Numbered from the stretch's first letter, positions 1-9,466 are shown. The stretch is DNA of 64,000 nucleotides from Bradyrhizobium sp. dw_78 (GCF_018449525.1 NZ_JAAVUS010000001.1:558001-622000); one strand, 5' to 3'. Notes: a model not told the origin generated them from the sequence alone. Numbers and translations are program-made.

Positions 1-861
1 CCGCTTCCAGTCGCGGGAAGAGAACATCTTCTGCGCCTTGAACTGCTCATTGATGTCGGAGAGCGGGGTCTGGCTGTAATGCGCCTTTTGCAAGGCTTCC
101 ATCGCTTCCTTGCTGTTCCCGATGATGTAGTCGTTGGCCTCCGCCCATCCCTTGATCAGCTTGGCGAGTGTTTCCTTGTTGGGCTCATAATAGTCGTTGG
201 CGGCGGCCCAGCCGCCGACGATCGCGGCTTGCGGATAAAAGGCGGACGCGTCCGCAAGCTTGACCGCGCCGGGGACCTTGTCGCGCACGGTGATGTTGAA
301 GGGCACCCAGAGCGCCACGGCCGGAACGGCGCCGGAGATGAACGACGTCACCGCCGCGGGCATGCTCTGGTTGAGCAACTCGACATCCTTGGGGTCGATT
401 TTGTTGGCGCGCAGCGCCTTGTCGAGGAAGACATGCGCGGTGGTGCCGGTTGCGGTCGCAATGCGTTTGCCTTTCAGATCCGCGAAGGTCTTGATGCCCT
501 GATCGGCCCGCACCCAAAGCTGCGCGGTTGCGACCTCGATGTCGTTGATCAGGAACACCTTGCCCTGGTTGCGCGCCGGGAAATTCGAGAGCACCGCGCC
601 GGTGGCGAGTACGTCGAGGCTGCCGCCGATCAGGGCCTGGAAGATTTCGAGCCCGGTATTGAATTGGCGCAGTTCGAGATCGAGCCCCTGCTTGTCGAAA
701 AAGCCCTGGTCCATGCCAGTCCAGATCTGGCCGTCGACCGCAACCGTGTGGAGATAGCCGACGCGGATTTTTGTCTTGGCCTGCGCGATCGCGGGTGCGG
801 AAGTTGCAAAGGCCCCAAGCGCAACGCCGGCCGTTGTCGTCAGAAATTGACGCCGATCCAT
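1..861 (-). CDS. NitT/TauT-family ABC transporter substrate-binding protein (3' end beyond window)
   Basis: Periplasmic solute-binding protein of an NMT1/SsuA-like importer. The reading frame starts at ATG 861 (complement) and stays open to the window edge, so the C-terminus is missing (287 codons seen). The N-terminus has a twin-arginine export signal (RRQFL at residues 3-7, then a hydrophobic stretch ending near APAIAQ). The mature part opens with KTKIRVGYLHT and contains GQIWTGMDQGFFDKQGL, typical of the first lobe of this family. It sits about 30 bp upstream of the ATPase gene's 3' end in reverse orientation, so the likely transcription order is permease, ATPase, binding protein. The substrate is not evident: taurine, sulfonate, nitrate, thiamine precursors and aromatic acids are all known in the family. 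Confidence 0.9.
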   Translation of the reverse strand, partial: MDRRQFLTTTAGVALGAFATSAPAIAQAKTKIRVGYLHTVAVDGQIWTGMDQGFFDKQGLDLELRQFNTGLEIFQALIGGSLDVLATGAVLSNFPARNQGKVFLINDIEVATAQLWVRADQGIKTFADLKGKRIATATGTTAHVFLDKALRANKIDPKDVELLNQSMPAAVTSFISGAVPAVALWVPFNITVRDKVPGAVKLADASAFYPQAAIVGGWAAANDYYEPNKETLAKLIKGWAEANDYIIGNSKEAMEALQKAHYSQTPLSDINEQFKAQKMFSSRDWKR

Positions 862-890
862 GGTTTTCTCCCTCCGTTTGATTTTATCTA

Positions 891-1718
891 TTATTCCGAA
901 AATGACACCGGGCGCATCTGCGCTTGCTGTGCCCGGTATTCGTTCATGACGAGTTCGCGGATGTGGCTGCGCAACTCGCCGAATTCGGCCCGCTCCTGAA
1001 TCGATTCGTCGCGCGGATAGGCAAATGGGACCTCGATGATCTCCTTGATCCGGGCCGGGCGCGCCGTCACCACCACGATACGGGAGGCGAGATAAATCGC
1101 TTCCTCGACCGAATGGGTGATCAGCATGACGGTCTTGCCCTCGGTCGCCAGCACCCGAAGCAGCAGGTTCTGCATATTGGACCGGGTCTGGGCATCGAGC
1201 GCGCCGAACGGCTCGTCCATCAGGAGAAATTGCGGCTTCACGGCATAGGCCCGCGCGATGGCGAGCCGCTGCCGCATCCCACCGGACAGGTGCTTCGGAT
1301 AGGAATTGGCGAAATCCGAAAGGCCCATGAGGTCAAGATAGTGTGCGCAAATCTGCTCGCGTTCGGTGGCGGCGACATGGTTGGCCTTCAGTTGCAGGCC
1401 GAAGGCGATGTTCTGCTTCACCGTCAGCCACGGGAATACACCATATTCCTGAAAAATGACGCCACGTTCGGGACCCGGTCCCTTCACGGGGCTGCCGTCG
1501 AACAGCACCTGGCCGGTGGTCGGTTTCTGAAAGCCGGCCAGCATGCTCATCATCGTGGTCTTGCCGCAGCCGGATGGACCGATCACGGCGATGAAATCGC
1601 CGTCGTTGATGTCGTAGGTGACGTCCTCGACGACCTTGAGCGGACCCTTCGGCGTGCCGAAGGTCAGCGACACGTGATTGAACTGTACGCGCCTGGCGCT
1701 TGTCGCGGTTGTGTTCAT
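891..1718 (-). CDS. ABC transporter ATP-binding protein (NitT/TauT type)
   Basis: Cytoplasmic ATPase (275 aa) energising the importer. Visible motifs: Walker A GPSGCGKT at residues 47-54, Q-loop Q90, signature LSGGM at 144-148, Walker B LLMDEP at 165-170 and the switch histidine H202. The open frame runs further upstream, but ATG 1718 is preferred because it overlaps the permease stop as ATGA, the usual coupling in such operons, and because the family begins with a short basic leader. Length is typical of SsuB/TauB-like proteins. It is translationally coupled to the permease gene and followed by the binding-protein gene. Confidence 0.92.
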   Translation of the reverse strand: MNTTATSARRVQFNHVSLTFGTPKGPLKVVEDVTYDINDGDFIAVIGPSGCGKTTMMSMLAGFQKPTTGQVLFDGSPVKGPGPERGVIFQEYGVFPWLTVKQNIAFGLQLKANHVAATEREQICAHYLDLMGLSDFANSYPKHLSGGMRQRLAIARAYAVKPQFLLMDEPFGALDAQTRSNMQNLLLRVLATEGKTVMLITHSVEEAIYLASRIVVVTARPARIKEIIEVPFAYPRDESIQERAEFGELRSHIRELVMNEYRAQQAQMRPVSFSE

Positions 1719-2485
1719 GACGCGGCTCGTTCCTGCCACGCCAGCAGGCGGGCGCTGATCTTGCGCAGGATCAAGTCCATGACCAGCGCGATGAGGCCGA
1801 TGCAGATGATGCCGACATAGATGACGTCGAGCAGGAAATAGGTCGAGGCATTCTGGATCATGGCGCCGAGCCCGCGTTGCGCGGCGACGAGTTCGGAGGC
1901 CACGAGCGTTGCCCAAGCCACACCGAGCGCCACGCGCAGTGCGGTTAGGATGTGCGGCACCGTGAGCGGAATGATGACTTTGCGGAAGATCTCAAATTCG
2001 CCGGCGCCGAGCGTTTTCGCGACGCGTATATAGAGCGGGGTGATCTGCGCGACGCCTTCGTACATCACGATGACGCCGGAAAAGAACGAGGCATAAAACA
2101 GGATCACCAACTTTGCGACCTCGTCGATTCCGAAATAGACGATGACCAGCGGAATCAGCGCGATCGGAGGCAGGGCGCGAAAGAAATTGATCATGGGATC
2201 GGCGAAGGTGCGCGCCGGCCGGTACCAGCCAAGTAGGAATCCGACGGGAACGGCGGCGGAGATGCCGAGCGCGACCCCTATCAAGACGCGGCGGGTCGAA
2301 GCGTAGATATCGATCAGCAGGCCTTCATGCAGCAACAGCTCGACGAATTTCGCTGCGACTTGGTGTGGCGCGGGGATCAGTGCGGCGTTGACTAAACCGC
2401 TCCAGCGCACGGCATACCAAAGCACGACCGCGCCGACCCACGGTGTGAGCCCCAATAAAAAGCGTCTCGCGACACTTCCCTTCAT
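1715..2485 (-). CDS. ABC transporter permease (NitT/TauT type)
   Basis: Inner-membrane permease of the BPD_transp_1 family with about six hydrophobic segments. The EAA-type cytoplasmic loop is visible as AKTLGAGEFEIFRKVIIPL, which contacts the ATPase. I chose ATG 2485 (256 aa), which has a GGAA about ten bases upstream; a TTG at 2506 would add seven residues and has no clear ribosome site. It is the first gene of the leftward importer operon and lies divergent from the dehydratase gene at 2579, with an inverted repeat between them. Confidence 0.88.
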   Translation of the reverse strand: MKGSVARRFLLGLTPWVGAVVLWYAVRWSGLVNAALIPAPHQVAAKFVELLLHEGLLIDIYASTRRVLIGVALGISAAVPVGFLLGWYRPARTFADPMINFFRALPPIALIPLVIVYFGIDEVAKLVILFYASFFSGVIVMYEGVAQITPLYIRVAKTLGAGEFEIFRKVIIPLTVPHILTALRVALGVAWATLVASELVAAQRGLGAMIQNASTYFLLDVIYVGIICIGLIALVMDLILRKISARLLAWQERAAS

Positions 2486-2525
2486 ATCTGGCGTTTCCGG
2501 TTGCAATTACGGTTGAACTGGACAA

Positions 2526-2549
2526 GGTCATATTATAGATAGGATGACC
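2526..2549. promoter_or_regulatory. Inverted repeat in divergent promoter, candidate operator
   Basis: GGTCAT-N12-ATGACC with perfect 6-bp arms lies in the short gap between the divergent permease and enolase-superfamily genes. Its position suits control of both transcription units, and the GntR/UTRA regulator at 5360-6082 is the obvious candidate binder. The arms do not match a GntR consensus that I can cite with certainty, so the link is inference. Confidence 0.4.
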
Positions 2550-2578
2550 ATACAAGAGGCGTCGAGCCGCACTTTCGG

Positions 2579-3715
2579 ATGACGGGAATGACATCGCAGA
2601 TCTTTACCATCCGGAGCGTCCAGGCCTTCTGCTACCGCTATCCCCTGGCGACGCCGGTCGTTACTTCGTTCGGCCGGATGTTGAACCGGCCCGCGGTGTT
2701 CGTTCGGGTCGAGGACGGGGACGGCCATGCCGGCTGGGGCGAAGTCTGGTCGAATTTTCCATCGACCGGCGCCGAGCACCGCGCGCGGCTCGTCAACGAA
2801 GTGCTGGCGCCGGGCATATGCGGGCGTGCCGTCAGCGAACCATCGGAAATTTTTGAGGCCGTGACGCAGGGCACCTCGGTGCTCGCGCTGCAATCCGGCG
2901 AGCCCGGACCGTTCGCGCAGGCGATTGCGGGCATCGATCTCGCGATCTGGGATCTCGTCGCGCGGCGCCGCAACACGGCGTTGTGGAAGCTGCTTGGCGG
3001 CCAAGGAAATATGATCAAGGTCTATGCTAGCGGCATCAACCCAACCGGCTCTCGTGAGACGGCCGAAGCCGCGATGAGCCGGGGGCATCGCGCGTTGAAA
3101 TTGAAAATCGGTTTCGAGCCAGCGGCCGATCGCGCCAATTTGGCGGCGCTTCGTGCGCTGGTGGGTACCGGTATGCTGGCGGCCGACGCCAATCAGGGCT
3201 GGTCGATCGAGCGCGCGCTGGAGCTTGTCCCTGCGCTAGCCGAATTCGATCTTGCCTGGCTGGAAGAACCCATTCGTGCGGATCGGCCGTGGCAGGAATG
3301 GCAGGCTTTGCGCAAACGCAGCGAGGTGCCGATTGCGGCGGGCGAGAATATCGCAAGCCGTGAGGGCTTCGCGCAGGTGCTTGGCGATAACGTATTGTCT
3401 GTGGTGCAGCCCGACATCGCCAAATGGGGCGGATTGACCGCCTGCGCCGCGATCGCGCGCGATATCCTGACAGCTGGCAAAAGGTTCTGTCCGCATTATC
3501 TCGGTGGCGGCATTGGGTTGCTGACGTCGGCGCATCTGCTCGCCGGTGTTGGCGGCGACGGCTTGCTGGAGGTCGATGCCAACGACAACCCGCTACGGGA
3601 TCGCTTGTGCGGTCCGGTCGCCGATGTGAGCGATGGCACGGTGACGTTGGGCGACGATCCGGGCCTCGGCATCGAGCCCGATCTTTCCTCGATTGAACAA
3701 TACCGGACAGCGTGA
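2579..3715 (+). CDS. Mandelate racemase / muconate lactonizing enzyme family protein (probable acid-sugar dehydratase)
   Basis: Enolase-superfamily enzyme (378 aa) abstracting a proton alpha to a carboxylate. Residues seen: KxK base K174-K176, Mg ligands D203, E229/E230 and E256, and the Asp-His dyad D279-H306 (QPD and CPHYLGGG). K plus the His-Asp dyad places it in the mandelate racemase subgroup, which includes many acid-sugar dehydratases, rather than the pure MLE subgroup. ATG 2579 is used; ATG 2588 is an alternative and neither has a strong ribosome site. The stop overlaps a GTG of the next frame, so it is probably co-transcribed with the GMC oxidoreductase. The substrate cannot be told from sequence. 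Confidence 0.85.
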   Translation: MTGMTSQIFTIRSVQAFCYRYPLATPVVTSFGRMLNRPAVFVRVEDGDGHAGWGEVWSNFPSTGAEHRARLVNEVLAPGICGRAVSEPSEIFEAVTQGTSVLALQSGEPGPFAQAIAGIDLAIWDLVARRRNTALWKLLGGQGNMIKVYASGINPTGSRETAEAAMSRGHRALKLKIGFEPAADRANLAALRALVGTGMLAADANQGWSIERALELVPALAEFDLAWLEEPIRADRPWQEWQALRKRSEVPIAAGENIASREGFAQVLGDNVLSVVQPDIAKWGGLTACAAIARDILTAGKRFCPHYLGGGIGLLTSAHLLAGVGGDGLLEVDANDNPLRDRLCGPVADVSDGTVTLGDDPGLGIEPDLSSIEQYRTA

Positions 3716-3732
3716 TCGGGCGGGAATTGCAT

Positions 3733-5328
3733 ATGGCGGCGCAAGGGTATGACTACATCATCGTCGGCGCCGGCTCTGCCGGTTGCGTGGTGGCGAACCG
3801 GCTCTCCGCCGATCCGTCCTGCCGTGTGCTGCTGCTGGAAGCCGGCGGATCGGACCGTGATTTCTGGCTCAAGCTTCCGGTCGGCTACTATCGGACCATC
3901 TATAACGAGCGCTTTTCTCGCCTGTTCAAGACAGAGCCGAGCGAGGCGACCGGCGGGCGCGCGATCGTGTGGCCGCGCGGCCGCGTCATCGGCGGCTCGT
4001 CGTCGATCAACGGCCTGATCTTCATCCGCGGCCAGCACGAAGATTTCGACGATTGGGAGCGCATGGGCGCGACCGGCTGGAATTATCGCGAACTGCTGCC
4101 GTATTTCCGCCGTTACGAACGCTACCGCGGCGGGGAAAGCCAGTATCATGGCGGCCTCGGCGAATTCGAGGTGTCGGAGTTGCGCAGCAACAATCGCGCT
4201 TCCGCGGCGTGGGTGGAGGCCGGCGTCGAATACGGGCTGCCACGCAATCCGGATTTTAATGGAGAGACGACGTTCGGCGTCGGGGCCTATCAGCTCGGTA
4301 TCGGGCGGCGCTGGCGCAGCAGCGCGGCGTCGGCGTTCCTGCGCCCGGCGGCGCCGCGGCAGAATCTGACTATCATCACCGGCGCACAGGTCAGCAAGGT
4401 GACGTTTCGGGGACGTGTCGCCGCCGGCGTGGAATGGATCATGGGCGGTCAGGCGTTCAACGCGAGTGCCGACCGCGAGGTCATCCTGTCGGCGGGGGCG
4501 TTGCAGTCGCCGCAGATCCTGCAGCTCTCGGGTGTCGGTCCAGCCGATCTGCTGGGTGGACTTGGCATTCCCGTCATCGCCGACGCGCCCGAGGTCGGAA
4601 AGAATTTGCAGGATCATTATCAGGCCCGGCTGATCGTCCGCCTGAAGGAACGGATATCGCTCAACGACCAGGTTCGTAATCCCGTCGAACTCACCAGGAT
4701 GGGCCTGCAATGGCTGCTCGCCGGCAGCGGTCCTTTGACGGTGGGCGCGGGGCAGGTCGGCGGCGCCGCCTGTACCGAACATGCGATCGGCGGCCGACCC
4801 GACGTGCAGTTCAACGTCATGCCGCTCTCGGTCGACAAGCCCGGTGATCCCCTGCACAGCTATTCCGGGTTCACCGCGTCGACCTGGCAGTGCCACGGCA
4901 AATCGCGCGGCCAGCTCGCGATCCGCTCGACCGATCCGTTCGAGCAGCCGCGGATCGAGCCGAATTATTTTGCCGAGGAGATCGACCGCAAGACGATTGT
5001 TTCAGGCCTGGGGATTCTGCGCGATATCTATCGGCAGAAATCGTTCCGCAATCTCTGGGACATCGAGGTTGTGCCGGGTGAGGCGGTGAACAGCCCGGCC
5101 GGCCTTTGGGAGTTCGCGCGCAATACGGGGGGGACGGTGTTTCACTGCGTCGGCACCTGCCGGATGGGCAGCGATGAACAATCCGTGCTCGACCCGCAAT
5201 TGCGTGTCCGTGGCGTGGAGAAGCTGCGCGTGATCGATGCGTCGGTGATGCCGCAGGTCACCTCCGCCAACACCAATGCGACCAGCCTGATGATCGGGGA
5301 AAGAGGCGCCGCTCTTGTTCTGGCATAG
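3733..5328 (+). CDS. GMC-family FAD oxidoreductase (choline dehydrogenase-like)
   Basis: Flavin alcohol dehydrogenase/oxidase of the glucose-methanol-choline family (531 aa). The FAD dinucleotide motif GAGSAG is at residues 12-17 with E36 for ribose binding; GMC signature 1 falls around PRGRVIGGSSSINGL (81-95), and signature 2 is GALQSPQILQLSGVGP. The catalytic pair appears as H471 (VFHCVGTCRMGS) and N515 (SANTNAT). ATG 3733 is preferred because GGGCGGGAA lies six bases upstream; a GTG at 3712 overlaps the previous stop. Co-transcribed with the enolase-superfamily gene, so it likely oxidises an alcohol in the same catabolic route. Substrate unknown. Confidence 0.88.
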   Translation: MAAQGYDYIIVGAGSAGCVVANRLSADPSCRVLLLEAGGSDRDFWLKLPVGYYRTIYNERFSRLFKTEPSEATGGRAIVWPRGRVIGGSSSINGLIFIRGQHEDFDDWERMGATGWNYRELLPYFRRYERYRGGESQYHGGLGEFEVSELRSNNRASAAWVEAGVEYGLPRNPDFNGETTFGVGAYQLGIGRRWRSSAASAFLRPAAPRQNLTIITGAQVSKVTFRGRVAAGVEWIMGGQAFNASADREVILSAGALQSPQILQLSGVGPADLLGGLGIPVIADAPEVGKNLQDHYQARLIVRLKERISLNDQVRNPVELTRMGLQWLLAGSGPLTVGAGQVGGAACTEHAIGGRPDVQFNVMPLSVDKPGDPLHSYSGFTASTWQCHGKSRGQLAIRSTDPFEQPRIEPNYFAEEIDRKTIVSGLGILRDIYRQKSFRNLWDIEVVPGEAVNSPAGLWEFARNTGGTVFHCVGTCRMGSDEQSVLDPQLRVRGVEKLRVIDASVMPQVTSANTNATSLMIGERGAALVLA

Positions 5329-5359
5329 CTGATTGTTTCTGAACCTTTGAGGACGTGAG

Positions 5360-6082
5360 ATGGAATTGATCTCCGACAGTCACGTTCCGAAATACGCGCA
5401 AATCGCCGATATTTTCCGGCAGCGGATTGCACGCGGCATCTGGGCGCAGGGCTTTCGCCTGCCGGCCAACGAATTGCTGGCGACCGAATTCGGCGTCTCC
5501 CGCGTCACCATTCGCCAGGCTGTGGAGCTGCTGGCGCGTGACGGCGTGGTCGAAGCCCAGCAGGGCCGTGGCACTTTCGTTACGGGCATGGTGAAGCAGG
5601 ATCGCTGGCTCAAGGTCGAGACTACGCTTAGCGATCTTGCAGAGGTCTATCGCGACACCTCGCCGGAGATTATCAACATCTCGGAAAGCCGCACCGACGC
5701 GCCGCTGCTGCCCGGAGATGGCAAGCCCGCGACCAAATACGTCTTCATGCGCCGCGTCCATTCGCGCGACAAACGGCCTTATTGCGTGATCTCGATCTAT
5801 CTCGACGAGAAGATCTTTCGACGGTCGCCCAAACGCTTCCGCAGCGAGACCGTGATCCCGATTCTGAACGATCTGCGCGATCCCGCCATCAAGCACGCGC
5901 GGCAGACACTGACGATCGGCACGGCGGATCTGGAGGCGGCAAAATTGTTGCAGGTTCCGCTGAATTCGCCAGTCGCCGAAGTCAGGCGCGTGTTCACCTC
6001 CGCCGACCGCACCGTGATCTATCTCGGCGAGGTCACCTATCGTGGCGACTTCGTGCGGATCGATATGGACCTTCGGCCATAG
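5360..6082 (+). CDS. GntR-family transcriptional regulator with UTRA domain (HutC subfamily)
   Basis: DNA-binding regulator (240 aa). The N-terminal winged helix is clear: YAQIADIFRQRI, then LPANELLATEFGVSRVT, then GVVEAQQGRGTFV, ending near residue 76. The remaining 160 residues fit a UTRA ligand-binding domain. It starts 31 bp after the GMC gene with GAGGACGTGAG just upstream and probably ends the same operon, so it most likely controls this catabolic locus and the divergent importer in response to a pathway metabolite. Its 3' end lies six bases from the tail of the convergent CLC gene. Confidence 0.88.
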   Translation: MELISDSHVPKYAQIADIFRQRIARGIWAQGFRLPANELLATEFGVSRVTIRQAVELLARDGVVEAQQGRGTFVTGMVKQDRWLKVETTLSDLAEVYRDTSPEIINISESRTDAPLLPGDGKPATKYVFMRRVHSRDKRPYCVISIYLDEKIFRRSPKRFRSETVIPILNDLRDPAIKHARQTLTIGTADLEAAKLLQVPLNSPVAEVRRVFTSADRTVIYLGEVTYRGDFVRIDMDLRP

Positions 6083-6088
6083 GATAGT

Positions 6089-7876
6089 CTACCGGAAGAA
6101 CAGTTCCTGATTGCGCCGTTCCAATTCCTCGCCATAGGTTCGCAGCACATGCGCTTCGCTGACCGTGCCGATTGTGGCGCGATGATCGGCGCGATCGACG
6201 ACAGCAAGCACATCGGCCTCGGAACGCTCGAAAGTCGCCATGATGTCGCGGATCGAGGCATTCGGCAGCAGGAATTCGTCTTGCTGGCGGGCGATCGTCG
6301 CCAGCGGAAGATTGTCGTCGGTCGCGATCGAGTGCAGATCGGCCGAGGTTACGATGCCCGCATAGACGCCGTTGGGATCGCGTAGCACGATCTGCTTGAC
6401 TTGGGCCGGTGAAAACATCTTTTGCGCTTCCGCGACCGGCATCGCGCTCAGCGCGTTTTCGAAGTCGGAGCGCATCAGCGAGGTGGCGTTCAACTGCCGG
6501 ACCCAGCCGACATCCTGCGGCCCGCGAATGACTTCGCCGCGCAGGTGGAAGCGCCAGGTCGCGAAGCTGTAGCCGAACAATTCCCGCACGATCAGCGCGC
6601 AGACCGAGGAGGCGACCACGGCGCCCACCGTCACCGAGAAATCGCCGGTGATCTCGAGCGCGAGACACACCATGCTGAAGGGCGCGCCGAGCACGCCGGT
6701 GCCGAACGCCGCGAGTCCCGCGATCGCCGCCGTGCCTGGCTGCAAGGCGAGATCGGGAAACGGGCTGCTCAGCACGACGCTGTAAAGCTGGCCGGTCAAC
6801 GCGCCCAGCATCAGCGAAGCAAAGAACAACCCGCCGCGAAAGCCGGACCCCAGCGATAGCGCCGAGGCCAACATCTTGAAAATGATCGTCGTCGTCAGCA
6901 GCAGCCAGGTCGGGTTGCTGACGAGCAGAATCTGCATCGCGCCGTGGCCGGCGCCGAGCACTGTGGGGGTAAGGAGCGCCAGCGAGCCGAGCAGGACTCC
7001 TCCCACCATTGGTCTCAGGAAGCCGTTGAAGAGCGACAGTTTCTGAAAGCATCGCTCGGAAAACGCCACCGCGAGCATCTCGATGATGCTGGCGAAGGCG
7101 CAGATCACGCCGATCAGGGCGGTCTGACCGATCATCTCGACGGAAACCGCCGAAGGGAAGCCTGGCACCATCAGGAACGATTGATGCGCGAGGTGCCGGG
7201 TCACCAGCCAGGATGCCACCGCGCTGGCGATGACCGGCACCAGGCTGGCCGATGTATAAGCGCCGAGCACGACTTCGAAGGCAAAGAAGGTGCCGGCGAG
7301 CGGCGCGGAGAAGGCCGCGCTGATCGCGCCGGCCGCGCCGCAGGCGACCAATAGCCGCATGTCGTTGCGGCGCGCGGCCAGCCGCTGCCCGATATGCGAG
7401 CCGAACGCCGCGCAGATCTGGGTGTAGCCGGCCTCAAGGCCGACCGATCCGCCGAACCCGTTGGAGAGCAGGGTCTGCACCGAGATCAGGATGCTGCCGC
7501 GAAAGGACACACGGCCGCCATAGAGCGCGTTGGCCTCGATCGCGTCGGCGAGCTGCTGTCCCTTGAGCCGGCCAGCGGCGATCACGCCGATGATCGCCAG
7601 CACGAGCCCGCCAAGGGTCGGGATCAGCAGGGTGCGCTGCCAGGAAATGACACCGGTAGCGCTGAGGCGCGCATCGAAGGGAATGTCGAACAACAGGGCA
7701 TGCGCGATCTCGCTCAGATGCGCGATGGTTGCAACCAATAGCCCGCTAAGAAGGCCGATCACGATGGCGATCGTGACCAGGCCGGTTTCGAAATTACGTA
7801 CAAAATTGCGCAAGCCCAGCGGCAGCAGGTAGGAGGTGGGCCGCTTGGCGGCATCGGGTGCGGCGATCGTGGTCAT
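6089..7876 (-). CDS. CLC-type chloride channel/transporter with C-terminal CBS domains
   Basis: Multi-pass membrane protein (595 aa) of the voltage-gated chloride channel family followed by a CBS pair (about residues 450-590). The gating glutamate is present in GLEAG (E148). The later GGLF/GAPF segments (GSGFRGGLFFASLMLG and VLGAPFSM) fit helices around the second half of the pore. The usual GSGIP serine motif is not recognisable: the corresponding stretch reads AAGRLKGQQLADA. ATG 7876 is chosen because AAGGTG lies five bases upstream; the frame is open 23 codons further. It stands alone between convergent GntR and the bio genes. Whether it is a channel or a Cl/H antiporter cannot be read here. 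Confidence 0.85.
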   Translation of the reverse strand: MTTIAAPDAAKRPTSYLLPLGLRNFVRNFETGLVTIAIVIGLLSGLLVATIAHLSEIAHALLFDIPFDARLSATGVISWQRTLLIPTLGGLVLAIIGVIAAGRLKGQQLADAIEANALYGGRVSFRGSILISVQTLLSNGFGGSVGLEAGYTQICAAFGSHIGQRLAARRNDMRLLVACGAAGAISAAFSAPLAGTFFAFEVVLGAYTSASLVPVIASAVASWLVTRHLAHQSFLMVPGFPSAVSVEMIGQTALIGVICAFASIIEMLAVAFSERCFQKLSLFNGFLRPMVGGVLLGSLALLTPTVLGAGHGAMQILLVSNPTWLLLTTTIIFKMLASALSLGSGFRGGLFFASLMLGALTGQLYSVVLSSPFPDLALQPGTAAIAGLAAFGTGVLGAPFSMVCLALEITGDFSVTVGAVVASSVCALIVRELFGYSFATWRFHLRGEVIRGPQDVGWVRQLNATSLMRSDFENALSAMPVAEAQKMFSPAQVKQIVLRDPNGVYAGIVTSADLHSIATDDNLPLATIARQQDEFLLPNASIRDIMATFERSEADVLAVVDRADHRATIGTVSEAHVLRTYGEELERRNQELFFR

Positions 7877-8218
7877 GCTGCACCTTGCGCCATGCCGGAA
7901 CGAACGACGCAGAGTCCAGGGTCTTCGATGCGATTTGGCCCGCAACGGCGGGAGCTACCCTTGGTCATCGAAAGTTCAGCGATACGTCATCGCGCTCCGT
8001 TCCGCTTTGCCTTCGCCAAGCGCGGTTTAAGCCTGTGTTCTGTGCTTTCGCAGAGGCAATGCAGCCTGCGGCCTTCATCAATCCGAGGATTTTTCGCGTG
8101 ATATCACACCATGGCGATTTGCCCAGACCTTTATATCGTTAACGGTGTTTTCCGATGTCGCGAACGCATCCGGCTTGGGCGGCGGTGCGCGCGCTGCCCG
8201 CCCGATCCCGCTTCCGCG
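7877..8218. other. Intergenic gap without a supported gene
   Basis: About 340 bp between the CLC gene start and the end of bioA. It should contain the CLC promoter. Only short open frames overlap each other here and none has a ribosome site plus protein-like composition. I see no clear terminator hairpin followed by a T-run for the bio operon. Confidence 0.5.
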
Positions 8219-9466
8219 TTACGCGATGTCGGCGATGGCCCGATAGACGGCATTAATCTCGTCGGCCGTGCTGCAATAAGGCGGCATCAGATAGATCGTA
8301 TTGCCGAGCGGACGGACCAGGAGTCCGCGGGCCATGAAATGTCCGTAGAGCCTCGGGCCGATGTCGGCGAGATAGCCCGCATCGGTCACGGCGAGATCGA
8401 GCGCTGCGATGGTTCCGATCTGCCGGATATTGCAAAAGCGCCGGTCGTCGCGAAAGCGATCGAGCGCTTTGGCGTGGACGGCGGCGAGATCGGAGATCCG
8501 CTGCATCACCGGCTCGTGCTGCCATATCTTCAGATTGGCGAGCGCTGCGGCGCAGGCGATCGGATTGGCGGTATAGGAGCTTGAATGGAAAAACGTCTTG
8601 CGCCGGTCCTGCGAGTAATGCGCGTCGAAAATTTCACCGCGGCATAACGTGACCGCCAGCGGCACCGAACCGCCGGTAAGCCCCTTGGAATAGCAGCCGA
8701 TGTCGGGCACCACGCCGGCCTGTTCGCAGGCAAACAGTGTTCCGGTGCGTCCCCAGCCTGTCATCACCTCGTCGGCGATCAGCAGCACGCCGTGGGATTG
8801 GCAGATGCGGGCCATCTCGGAAAGCACCCGCGGCTCATAGATCAGCATGCCGCCGGCGCCAAGGATCAGCGGTTCGATGATCAGCGCGGCGATGGCCTGC
8901 TCGTTGCAGGCTTTTTCCAGGGCCTGCAATGTCTCCTGTTCGCGTCCCCGATGTGGAAACGGCAGGCGGCTGACGTCGAACAATAGCGGTTCGTAAGGCG
9001 CGTTGAACACGCCGCGCTCGCCGACTGACATGCCGCCGATGGTGTCGCCGTGATAGGCGCCTTCGAGCGCCAGGATGTGGCGGCGGTCCTCGCCGGAATG
9101 AAGCCAGAAGCCGAGCGCCATCTTCAACCCGACCTCGACCGAGGTCGAGCCGCTGTCGGAGAAGAACACATGCTTGAGCTCTGGCGGCGTCATCGCCACG
9201 AGCTGTTGTGCCAGTTCCTCAGCCGGCGGGTGGGTGAAACCGGCGAAGATGATCTGGTCGAGCAGGTCCGCCTGCGTCTTGATCGCCTGCATGATCTGCG
9301 GATGGCGATGGCCGTGGGTCACCACCCACCACGACGAGATCGCGTCGAAGATCCGGCGTCCGTCGGCGGTCTCCAGCCAAGCGCCCTCGTTCCTGACGAT
9401 GGTTGGTATCTCGCCCTGCACGGCGTGCTGGGTAAATGGATGCCATACCGGCGAGGGCGGTCTCAT
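8219..9466 (-). CDS. bioA: Adenosylmethionine-8-amino-7-oxononanoate aminotransferase (DAPA aminotransferase)
   Basis: PLP enzyme of biotin synthesis that converts 8-amino-7-oxononanoate (KAPA) to 7,8-diaminononanoate (DAPA), normally with SAM as amino donor. 415 aa, near the family norm. The class-III aminotransferase signature is seen around [13 protein letters not shown] (PLP aspartate D232) and the Schiff-base lysine is K261 in YSKGLTGGS. The N-terminus VWHPFTQH is characteristic of BioA. ATG 9466 overlaps the bioD stop as ATGA, which fixes the start although the frame is open upstream. Last gene of the leftward bioF-bioD-bioA set. Confidence 0.96.
   Translation of the reverse strand: MRPPSPVWHPFTQHAVQGEIPTIVRNEGAWLETADGRRIFDAISSWWVVTHGHRHPQIMQAIKTQADLLDQIIFAGFTHPPAEELAQQLVAMTPPELKHVFFSDSGSTSVEVGLKMALGFWLHSGEDRRHILALEGAYHGDTIGGMSVGERGVFNAPYEPLLFDVSRLPFPHRGREQETLQALEKACNEQAIAALIIEPLILGAGGMLIYEPRVLSEMARICQSHGVLLIADEVMTGWGRTGTLFACEQAGVVPDIGCYSKGLTGGSVPLAVTLCRGEIFDAHYSQDRRKTFFHSSSYTANPIACAAALANLKIWQHEPVMQRISDLAAVHAKALDRFRDDRRFCNIRQIGTIAALDLAVTDAGYLADIGPRLYGHFMARGLLVRPLGNTIYLMPPYCSTADEINAVYRAIADIA

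Noticed and set aside
3496..4896. A 466-codon minus-strand frame opposite the GMC gene
   Set aside because: The plus strand has the complete GMC signatures; this is a codon-bias shadow.
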